Shown: in pieces, positions 1 to 4,679 of the stretch | How positions within the stretch are numbered: the stretch's first letter is position 1 | Layout of the letters: each line of letters begins with the position of its first letter | Source: Candidatus Peregrinibacteria bacterium | Lineage (GTDB): Bacteria; Patescibacteria; Gracilibacteria; UM-FILTER-43-11 | Direction of reading: 5' to 3' | DNA: 6,263 bases | NCBI GenBank assembly: GCA_030620215.1 | Contig: JAUXFE010000041.1 | Coordinates: 1 to 6,263, forward strand | Made by a program: the position numbers and the translations under genes | The notes under the pieces: generated by a model | Told to the model about the DNA's origin: nothing | Databases searched by the model: none | The model's input: the letters and a program-made list of their open reading frames with translations, nothing else

Positions 1-345
1 ACGGATAATATAATAATAAAATCAGGAGAATCAGATAATAATTTAAGTGGTAATTCACGCATTATTGAGCCAACTAAAAATGTCTCATTCAGCGAAGGTG
101 GCACCGTTCTTATAAAAGCCTATTTATCCGATGAAGACAGAAGTAATTTAAAAGAATTAACAGTCTTTGCTAAAAAAGAAGACAACAATCGTTCAATAAC
201 TATCACAACAGCATCCGGTGGTGCCCAAACATACACATTTATCTGGGATTCACCTCCGGCAGGTCGTTATGAACTTTATCTTAAAATTGAACTGGAGGAC
301 GGTAAATTGCGCTTTAGCCAACGTGTGTCAATTGTAGTTAGGTAG
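1..345 (+). CDS. C-terminal fragment of an exported protein with an Ig-like domain (5' end outside window)
   Basis: The frame is open from the first base of the window to the TAG at 343-345, giving 114 residues with no start, so the gene begins upstream. After a polar, Asn/Ser-rich linker (about residues 1-24) comes a domain of about 85 residues that looks like a bacterial Ig-like beta sandwich. It has alternating hydrophobic strands, a central YTFIWDSPPAGRYELYLKI-type stretch (about residues 79-97) with the W and the G-x-Y turn common in such domains, and a final SIVVR strand. Domains of this kind often end cell-surface or periplasmic proteins, including some penicillin-binding proteins and secreted adhesins or hydrolases, but the catalytic part is missing and the parent family cannot be told. 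The gene converges on the minus-strand membrane-protein gene and the two overlap by 8 bp, with no room for a separate terminator. Coding is clear; function is unknown. Confidence 0.8.
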   Translation, partial: TDNIIIKSGESDNNLSGNSRIIEPTKNVSFSEGGTVLIKAYLSDEDRSNLKELTVFAKKEDNNRSITITTASGGAQTYTFIWDSPPAGRYELYLKIELEDGKLRFSQRVSIVVR

Positions 346-880
346 CCTTTTTAAGCAGTCGTATTGCGTAATATCCCGCGAAGATCGCAAAAAATACATT
401 TAACCAAAAGAAGATCCAATTAGATACCATATAGCTGAATATTGCGATAAGCACACTCCCTGTCACCAATGCTAGTTCTCGGCGAACGGTGCCCATTTGG
501 AATGCATACCCCAATCCTACCCCCACTAATCCAAGAATAAAAATAATTGTATTGAACGCAAAAGACAATTTAAGGGACCAGATAATAAAACCTACACCAG
601 CTATTGACATAACAATCATATCGGTTTTATCTTCGGTATTTAACATCATCATAATACTGGCAACAATTACAAATGCCTGGAGAAAAACGAAAAAAACCGC
701 TCCACCAACAAAAAAATAATTTAATAATGAATAAGCCAACAGAATAAGTGCACCAATTGCAAACAGCCAATTCTTTGTCGACTTTATAGGGTACTTAAAG
801 TCCTTACCCTCTGGCCACGCGGAACCAGTAACAAGAACTAATGATCCAACTAATCCTGTAAGAAAAATATAATCAAACAT
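338..880 (-). CDS. Seven-helix membrane protein with internal duplication (SWEET/PQ-loop-like architecture)
   Basis: This 180-residue protein is almost entirely hydrophobic, with about seven membrane segments (near residues 2-20, 36-56, 60-80, 86-103, 110-127, 135-151, 153-175) and a basic C-terminal tail (RLLKKAT). Segments 1-3 resemble segments 5-7: IFLTGLVG (5-12) matches IFILGLVG (113-120), and the helix around G43 matches that around G141, each followed by a helix ending in a loop. That is the 3+1+3 plan of SWEET, PQ-loop and PnuC-type small-solute carriers; membership in any one of these is inference. The ATG at 880 lies 9 bp after the prepilin peptidase stop, so the two are probably co-transcribed. 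No Shine-Dalgarno motif precedes it. Its stop overlaps the convergent gene's end. I do not recognise the exact family, and the substrate is unknown. Confidence 0.85.
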   Translation of the reverse strand: MFDYIFLTGLVGSLVLVTGSAWPEGKDFKYPIKSTKNWLFAIGALILLAYSLLNYFFVGGAVFFVFLQAFVIVASIMMMLNTEDKTDMIVMSIAGVGFIIWSLKLSFAFNTIIFILGLVGVGLGYAFQMGTVRRELALVTGSVLIAIFSYMVSNWIFFWLNVFFAIFAGYYAIRLLKKAT

Positions 881-889
881 ATTTGGGAA

Positions 890-1654
890 TTACAAAACAT
901 TCAAATACCAACTCACAATTTCCTTGCCCCAAAACATTGCGATATAAGCTCCGATCAATAAAAATGGAGCAAAAGGAATTTGGCTTTTTCTTGTTAACTG
1001 CTTTGTCACAAGTCCTGTCAGGCTAAACACAGCCCCCAGTAAATATCCCAAAAACAATCCGATTAAAATGTTTGGCCAGCCAAGAAGGGCTCCCATTAAC
1101 GCCCCTATCCTGATATCACCTCCGCCTAACCATTTGCCCCTTGAGCCGAAGAAGAGAATTGAGAAAAAAGCGACTGGTATACCTACCCCAATTGCCAGAC
1201 TGGCAAATGAATGAACACCATTGATTCCTAAAAACAAGAAACTAACGAAAAAAGCCGGTAATACAACTTCATCCGGTATTTCTTTATACAAAAAATCATA
1301 AATGGTTAGAACTACAAACACAAAGGTTATTAAAAGATAGAAAGCCAATAAATCAATTGTATGAATTCCTACCAGCAAAGCTGTTAAAACAAACATACAC
1401 CCCATCACAAGTTCTATAAACGGGTAAAAAGCTGAGATCTTTTTCTTGCAATATCTGCACTTTCGTCCATTTATCAAATACCCTACAAGAGGAATTAGAT
1501 CAGCTATTCCCAATTCATGTTTGCACTTAGGGCATTTTGATCTACCAAACCAAATACCTTTTTGTTTTGTACGGAGCCGATGGATTATCAGTCCGGCAAA
1601 ACTACCGAATATAAGGCCGATGATGAAAATAAAGATATAAATGTAAAACGTCAT
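890..1654 (-). CDS. pilD: Type IV prepilin peptidase / N-methyltransferase
   Basis: An inner-membrane aspartyl protease that removes the leader of type IV pilin-like precursors and usually methylates the new N-terminus. Numbering from the ATG at 1654 (254 residues): GSFAGLIIHRL near 17-27 is the usual N-terminal segment. Two CxxC pairs, C41/C44 and C66/C69, form the zinc-binding cytoplasmic loop, with the family PLVGYLINGRKCRYC-type stretch at 55-69. Catalytic aspartates are D120 (YDFLYKEIPD) and D180 in the GGGD motif. About eight hydrophobic helices fit the family, as does the length. An in-frame TTG at 1684 would add ten residues, but those codons lie in the repeat array of the upstream cassette, so ATG at 1654 is preferred. 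There is no clear Shine-Dalgarno motif. It lies downstream of RNase J across a cassette and 9 bp before the membrane-protein gene. No pilin or pilus ATPase gene is in view. Confidence 0.95.
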   Translation of the reverse strand: MTFYIYIFIFIIGLIFGSFAGLIIHRLRTKQKGIWFGRSKCPKCKHELGIADLIPLVGYLINGRKCRYCKKKISAFYPFIELVMGCMFVLTALLVGIHTIDLLAFYLLITFVFVVLTIYDFLYKEIPDEVVLPAFFVSFLFLGINGVHSFASLAIGVGIPVAFFSILFFGSRGKWLGGGDIRIGALMGALLGWPNILIGLFLGYLLGAVFSLTGLVTKQLTRKSQIPFAPFLLIGAYIAMFWGKEIVSWYLNVL

Positions 1655-1657
1655 TTT

Positions 1658-1689
1658 AGCTATCAGCTGATCAGCTATCAACAATCAGC
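1658..1689 (+). repeat. Left inverted heptamer array of cassette 1
   Basis: Reading inward, this is a tandem run of imperfect 7-8 bp units: AGCTATC at 1658 and 1673, AGCTGATC at 1665, AACAATC at 1680, then AGC. The segment at 1675-1689 is a perfect 15-bp inverted match to 2181-2195, and 1659-1671 is a perfect 13-bp inverted match to 2170-2182. The two blocks occur in opposite order at the two ends. The 12-bp stretch at 1665-1676 is also a perfect palindrome. The array ends three bases before the prepilin peptidase ATG. Confidence 0.85.
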
Positions 1690-1694
1690 ATGTG

Positions 1695-2056
1695 TTAAAT
1701 AAGTAGTTTTTGTGATTTAATCCATCCGCTCAATGTTTTACTACATTCAACAGATAGTTCATCAATAATCGTGAATACCTTATCATCCCAATACTTCAAA
1801 TCAAAGCTTAACATGCTTTGGCATTTAATTTCTTCAAGCGACGCCTGAGAACGATTATAATAATGCAAAACTTCTTTTAAGCTTCTTTTTCTAAAACCCC
1901 TTCAGCGATATTTGAAATAAAAGAAACAGCAGCCCTCCTCAGCTCTGATTTAAGTCCAAATTCCTCACTTCTAGGAAAACTAGCAGTATATCTATATATG
2001 AGTAAGGTTAATTGATAACCCTTTTGCCACGCAAAGATATCTTTAAATGTTTTCAT
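1695..2056 (-). pseudogene. Frameshifted four-helix-bundle protein (23S rRNA intervening-sequence protein family)
   Basis: From the ATG at 2056 the frame gives MKTFKDIFAWQKGYQL and continues through FGLKSELRRA and SNIAEG. It then leaves the family pattern and stops at a TAA soon after the run at 1893-1900. Shifting frame there restores the rest, LHYYNRSQASLEEIKCQ through to SGWIKSQK, ending with the TAA at 1697-1695. The 362-bp length is two bases over a multiple of three. The coding-strand run reads GGGGTTTT where GGGTTT would keep the frame, so two one-base homopolymer expansions explain it. Across the first 116 residues the repaired product is about 72% identical to the intact copy at 4254-4619. 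Family members are small helical bundles found in rRNA intervening sequences and related to the Avd accessory protein of diversity-generating retroelements; their molecular role is poorly known. Real decay is likelier than error, but a sequencing or assembly fault in two homopolymers is possible. Confidence 0.88.
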
Positions 2057-2168
2057 AATAATTCAATTAAATGCTCTTCGAGCCTGAGTTCGTAATAATA
2101 TCGGTTAGGTTTTGATTAGCAATAAACATTGAAACCTCAGAGCCGATGGCTAAAATTCTTTTTTTGCT
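2057..2168 (-). other. Leader of cassette 1, possibly structured RNA with a tiny ORF
   Basis: This stretch of about 110 bp has no counterpart in cassette 2, where only about 30 bp separate array and gene. In minus-strand RNA, bases 2144-2136 can pair with 2088-2080 (six Watson-Crick pairs, two G-U, one mismatch). An inner stem AGGTTT/AAACCT encloses a CAAT/ATTG hairpin. A 20-codon ORF (2129-2067, MFIANQNLTD...SKSI) starts with ATG five bases after GAGG, one of only two good Shine-Dalgarno placements in the window, and that GAGG lies at the outer stem. Base-pairing was done by eye, and the function, if any, is unknown. Confidence 0.25.
2095..2122 (-). promoter_or_regulatory. Candidate sigma70-type promoter inside cassette 1
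   Basis: On the minus strand, TTGCTA (2122-2117) and TATTAT (2100-2095, five of six consensus bases) are separated by 16 bp. The -35 hexamer is identical to that of the stronger RNase J promoter. Transcription would start near 2088, about 30 bases before the broken four-helix-bundle ATG, and could also serve the prepilin peptidase gene downstream. In such AT-rich DNA, chance matches are common. Confidence 0.3.
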
Positions 2169-2197
2169 AATCAGCTGATAGCTGATTGTTGATAGTT
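2166..2197 (-). repeat. Right inverted heptamer array of cassette 1
   Basis: Read on the minus strand from the outer end, the units are AACTATC (2197), AACAATC (2190), AGCTATC (2183), AGCTGATT (2176) and AGC. It mirrors the left array with the two main blocks swapped in order. The first two bases of the outermost unit are the last two bases of the RNase J TAA stop (2198-2196). Confidence 0.85.
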
Positions 2198-4073
2198 AGA
2201 TGTACATAATTATCGGAATAATCATAGGTTCTCGTCCAAGGCGCTTTCTAATAAATCCGGAAATATTACGCGTCAATTCTCTTTTTAAATCCCTTAGTTC
2301 AATTTTTCGATTTTGTTGAGTAGTTTGTTCAAAAGCTTTTTGTGCAACTTTTTTAATTTCTTGTGAAATTGTCTGTGACTCTTTTACATACACAAATCCA
2401 CGTGAAATAATATCAGGTTCTGAAACAAGATTCTTGGTTTTTTCGTATGCATGGAAGAGCATAATAAGAAGACCATTCTCTGACATTTTTTTACGTTCCT
2501 GGATTACTTTCGAACCGATATCACCAAACCCAAGTCCATCGACTAAAATATCATTAGCAGGAATTTTCTGTTTAGATTTACGAACACCTTGTTTGCTGAC
2601 TTCCAGAATATCCCCATTGTTTTCAAGCATAGTAATAGTCATTCTTGGGTCAGCCACCTTTTTTATCATTTCTACATGCCCCATGCGCATAAAAAGCTCC
2701 CCATGAATCGGTACATAGCATTTCGGCTTGATCATTGAGTACATAATTTTAATTTCCTCCTGGTGCGCATGCCCGGAAGTGTGGATATCCATATCACCAT
2801 TGGTAATTACCCTGGCTCCAAGCCGATACAAATTGTTTATTACACTGACTATCGCCAATTCATTGCCCGGAATCGGGCTAGCTGAAATTATAACAGTGTC
2901 CCCTTCCCTGATTTTGACATGTGCATGTTCACCAATGGACATCCTCGTCAAAGCACTTAAGGTTTCACCCTGTGCGCCTGTGGTTAAGATAATAGTTTGG
3001 CTTGGCGGTAATGATTTGACCTGTGGACCTATCTTTTTTACAAATCCCTTTGGATAAGTAGTATAACCAAGATTTTCAGCCAGTTTCATATTGTCTACCA
3101 TGGAACGCCCGGATAAAAACACTTTGCGATTATATTTAGCAGCTATGTTCACGATTTGGTTGATACGCCCGATAAGAGAAGAAAATGATGCGATAATTAA
3201 ACGCCCCTTAGTTTTTGAGATAACATCTTCAAGGTTTTCAGCAATATCCTTTTCCGATTTACAAAAACCCGGTTTGACCGCATTGGTGCTATCAATTAAC
3301 AAAACATCAATACCCTTCTTCCCGATCTCCGCAATTCTTTGCATATCGGCCGGTTTATCAATAGCCGGCGCATGATCAAATTTAAAATCACCAGTATGCA
3401 CAATATTGCCTGCAGGGGATTTAATAAATACACCCATACCATCAGGAATGCTGTGGTTGACTCTAAAAAATTCAACTTCAAAAACACCGAGTTTTAATTT
3501 TGAATCTTCATTAAATTCATGAAGTCTGGCGCTTTTATCAAGGCCGAATTCTCGTAATCTGTTTTTTAATAACCCGGCAGTTAATTTGGTAGCATACAGA
3601 TGTGGGTTACCGAGCTGAGGGATAATATATTGGGCTGCACCTATATGATCTAAGTGACCATGAGTAAAAACAATCCCACGGATGTTGCGTTTTCTTTGAG
3701 CAAGATACGATACATCCGGAACTATATAATCCACACCAAGCATGTCAGGGCCGGCAAATGACATTCCGGCATCTATAATAATAATGTCATTGCCATATTC
3801 AAGCGCCATTATGTTCTTTCCGACTTCCTCCAAACCGCCTAACGGTATAATACGTAACTTATTAGCGCCACTGTGTTGTTTGTAGGGCTTACCACCTTTT
3901 TCTATTTTTTTGTGTTTAGATGGGTGATGACTGGTTTTATGTACATGATAAGGTTTATGTACAGATTGAGATTTTTGCACATGTTTAGATTGGTCCGCTA
4001 CGGCGGGCTTATGTGCAGGATTGGATTTAGGAGAACTTGTTTTTTCCTTAATCCATTTCGATATTTCTTTCAT
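2196..4073 (-). CDS. rnj: Ribonuclease J (metallo-beta-lactamase/beta-CASP family)
   Basis: A cytoplasmic RNase with 5'-3' exonuclease and endonuclease activity in mRNA decay and rRNA maturation. In the 625 residues, the metal site is H138-x-H140-x-D142-H143 (THGHLDH), H207 (VNHSIPD) and D229 (HTGDF). The beta-CASP part includes DSTN (261-264), the SFSSLIGRINQIV stretch (296-308) and SGRSM (321-325). The HTSGHA motif (431-436) and PIHGE (455-459, H457) complete the active site. The C-terminal domain follows (DILVDGLGFGDIG, 508-520) and ends with the family-typical EPMIIPIIM. Residues 1-72 are an extra, low-complexity Lys/His/Ser/Pro-rich tail with nine histidines, probably disordered. The ATG at 4073 is the first in frame after a stop and lacks a Shine-Dalgarno motif. 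A good promoter lies at 4145-4173. The stop overlaps the array of cassette 1. J1 versus J2 assignment is not possible here. Confidence 0.97.
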   Translation of the reverse strand: MKEISKWIKEKTSSPKSNPAHKPAVADQSKHVQKSQSVHKPYHVHKTSHHPSKHKKIEKGGKPYKQHSGANKLRIIPLGGLEEVGKNIMALEYGNDIIIIDAGMSFAGPDMLGVDYIVPDVSYLAQRKRNIRGIVFTHGHLDHIGAAQYIIPQLGNPHLYATKLTAGLLKNRLREFGLDKSARLHEFNEDSKLKLGVFEVEFFRVNHSIPDGMGVFIKSPAGNIVHTGDFKFDHAPAIDKPADMQRIAEIGKKGIDVLLIDSTNAVKPGFCKSEKDIAENLEDVISKTKGRLIIASFSSLIGRINQIVNIAAKYNRKVFLSGRSMVDNMKLAENLGYTTYPKGFVKKIGPQVKSLPPSQTIILTTGAQGETLSALTRMSIGEHAHVKIREGDTVIISASPIPGNELAIVSVINNLYRLGARVITNGDMDIHTSGHAHQEEIKIMYSMIKPKCYVPIHGELFMRMGHVEMIKKVADPRMTITMLENNGDILEVSKQGVRKSKQKIPANDILVDGLGFGDIGSKVIQERKKMSENGLLIMLFHAYEKTKNLVSEPDIISRGFVYVKESQTISQEIKKVAQKAFEQTTQQNRKIELRDLKRELTRNISGFIRKRLGREPMIIPIIMYI

Positions 4074-4104
4074 TCTATTATTTTATTAACTAATATATTT
4101 CTTA

Positions 4105-4133
4105 TTAAAGGCAACTTATCATTTCTTACCTCT
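4105..4133 (-). promoter_or_regulatory. RNase J leader: five-codon upstream ORF with a strong ribosome-binding site
   Basis: In the transcript leader of RNase J, AGAGGT (4133-4128) sits five bases before an ATG (4122-4120). That ATG opens a five-codon ORF, Met-Ile-Ser-Cys-Leu, closed by tandem TAA stops (4107-4102). The RNase J ATG, 29 bases beyond the tandem stops, has no such motif. A leader peptide or upstream ORF that modulates RNase J translation is possible; it may also be a chance GAGG. Confidence 0.3.
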
Positions 4134-4144
4134 GTTGTTATTCC

Positions 4145-4173
4145 AGTATAGCATTTATATTCAAAAATAGCAA
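4145..4173 (-). promoter_or_regulatory. Sigma70-type promoter for RNase J
   Basis: On the minus strand, the -35 is TTGCTA (4173-4168, four of six), the spacer is exactly 17 bp and the -10 is TATACT (4150-4145, five of six). A TGC directly before the -10 gives an extended -10 element. Transcription would begin near 4138, about 65 bases upstream of the RNase J ATG. This is the best promoter match in the window and probably also feeds the genes beyond cassette 1. Confidence 0.65.
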
Positions 4174-4182
4174 ATCTTTTTT

Positions 4183-4211
4183 CTATACTAGCCCTTATTT
4201 TTGGCTTATAG
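4183..4211. other. Inverted repeat upstream of the RNase J promoter
   Basis: CTATA (4183-4187) pairs with TATAG (4207-4211) and AGCC (4190-4193) with GGCT (4203-4206), leaving a 2-base bulge and a 9-base loop. It lies ten bases upstream of the -35. On the minus strand it is followed by A residues rather than T, so it is not a standard terminator for the genes to its right. An operator or a relic are both possible. Confidence 0.25.
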
Positions 4212-4230
4212 ATGCTAGATTATTAACTTT

Positions 4231-4273
4231 AAAAAGTCTTCAGTCTTCAGGAATCAGTCTTCAGTAAAAGACT
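4231..4273 (-). terminator. Possible terminator formed by the left array of cassette 2
   Basis: In minus-strand RNA, AGTCTT (4273-4268) can pair with any of three AAGACT copies; the outermost (4240-4235) is followed directly by a run of U. The structure would end transcripts from comM and the four-helix-bundle gene before the RNase J promoter. The stem is only six AT-leaning pairs, so termination strength is doubtful. Confidence 0.3.
4235..4262 (+). repeat. Left inverted heptamer array of cassette 2
   Basis: Four tandem 7-bp units are read inward: AGTCTTC at 4235, 4242 and 4256, with AGGAATC at 4249. They match the inverted right array at 18 of 23 positions (4235-4257 against 4679-4657). The TGA stop of the four-helix-bundle gene (4256-4254) and its last few codons lie in this array. 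Confidence 0.85.
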
Positions 4274-4619
4274 TCTGAGACTCCATCCACCCATTTAAAA
4301 CTTTGCCACATTCGTCACTCAAATCATTAATTTCTTTAAATTCATTTGCATTAAAATATTTTTGGTCATGACTTACCATCGTTTGGCATTTAATTTCTTC
4401 CAATGAACATTGTGACCTATTGTAATAATGTAATGCTTCCTTTTTACTTCTTTTCTTAAATCCTTCAGCTATATTTGATATATAAGAAATCGATGCCCTT
4501 CTTAGTTCAGATTTCAATCCAAACTCTTCATGCATGGGGAAATGAGCAGTATATTTATAAATTAATGAAGTTAACTGGTATCCTTTTTGCCACGCAATAA
4601 TGTCTTTAAATGTTTTCAT
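4254..4619 (-). CDS. Four-helix-bundle protein (23S rRNA intervening-sequence protein family)
   Basis: A 121-residue intact gene. The N-terminus MKTFKDIIAWQKGYQL is the family's opening helix; EEFGLKSELRRAS (31-43) and SNIAEGFKKRSKKEAL (48-63) carry the conserved core (G34, R40, R41, N49, E52, G53), and YNRSQCSLEEIKCQ (66-79) starts the third helix. Members fold as small four-helix bundles. They are known from intervening sequences in 23S rRNA genes and resemble the Avd accessory protein of diversity-generating retroelements, but no reverse transcriptase or rRNA is nearby. RNA or DNA binding is plausible from the basic RKKRSKK-like patch (55-60) but unproven. The ATG at 4619 has no Shine-Dalgarno motif. 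The last residues (TED) and TGA come from the terminal array, so the element's end supplies the gene's end. A frameshifted relative lies at 1695-2056. Confidence 0.93.
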   Translation of the reverse strand: MKTFKDIIAWQKGYQLTSLIYKYTAHFPMHEEFGLKSELRRASISYISNIAEGFKKRSKKEALHYYNRSQCSLEEIKCQTMVSHDQKYFNANEFKEINDLSDECGKVLNGWMESQKSFTED

Positions 4620-4651
4620 ATTATAATTTTATTAATAACTAAATTACTGCT

Positions 4652-4679
4652 GGATCCTTAATCCTTAGGACTTAAGACT
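4652..4679 (-). repeat. Right inverted heptamer array of cassette 2
   Basis: Read on the minus strand from the outer end, the units are AGTCTTA (4679), AGTCCTA (4672), AGGATTA (4665) and AGGATCC (4658), followed by AG. The phase is a strict seven bases. The first two bases of the outermost unit are the last two of the comM TAG stop (4680-4678), the same arrangement as at the RNase J stop in cassette 1. Confidence 0.85.

Larger units (their letters stand above)
1658..2197 (-). mobile_element. Cassette 1: inverted-array-bounded element carrying a broken four-helix-bundle gene
   Basis: A 540-bp unit lies between the RNase J stop and the prepilin peptidase start, bounded by inverted heptamer arrays (1658-1689 and 2166-2197). 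It holds a frameshifted four-helix-bundle gene and about 110 bp of leader. Without it, the flanking genes would be separated by roughly 3 bp, which argues that it was inserted into a tight gene pair. No recombinase or reverse transcriptase is encoded, so mobility is inferred from the repeat ends, the second copy at 4235-4679 and the insertion site. It could be a non-autonomous element or a relative of the intervening sequences that carry this protein family inside 23S rRNA genes. Only one or a few bases could be target duplication (T or TTA on both sides), too short to be evidence. Confidence 0.6.
4235..4679 (-). mobile_element. Cassette 2: inverted-array-bounded element carrying an intact four-helix-bundle gene
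   Basis: A 445-bp unit lies between comM and the RNase J promoter region, bounded by inverted heptamer arrays and nearly filled by one gene. It shares its plan with cassette 1: same gene family, same orientation relative to the upstream gene, four units per array and the same join at the second base of the upstream stop codon. The unit sequences differ (AGTCTTC type here, AGCTATC type there), so the two are not recent copies. There is no recombinase; mobility is inferred. Confidence 0.6.

Noticed and set aside
1655..1684. N-terminal extension of the prepilin peptidase from TTG at 1684
   Set aside because: The codons belong to the repeat array of cassette 1, and the ATG at 1654 gives a normal family N-terminus.
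1658..2197. Intervening sequence inside a 23S rRNA gene
   Set aside because: The protein family and paired ends fit, but no rRNA sequence flanks either cassette; the neighbours are protein-coding.
1656..2198. TTA target-site duplication around cassette 1
   Set aside because: Three AT bases on each side are expected by chance, and cassette 2 shows no matching duplication.
3296..3487. Separate 63-codon minus-strand ORF
   Set aside because: It lies in another frame inside the RNase J catalytic domain and has no family signal; the other plus-strand ORFs over rnj, pilD and comM are likewise antisense shadows.
4183..4211. Rho-independent terminator upstream of rnj
   Set aside because: The hairpin is followed by A rather than U on the minus strand, and no plus-strand gene needs it.
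4235..4262. CRISPR or CRISPR-like array
   Set aside because: Units are 7 bp in direct tandem without spacers, and there are no cas genes.
4235..4679. Diversity-generating retroelement with an Avd-type accessory gene
   Set aside because: No reverse transcriptase, template repeat or variable repeat is present in the window; only the distant family resemblance remains.
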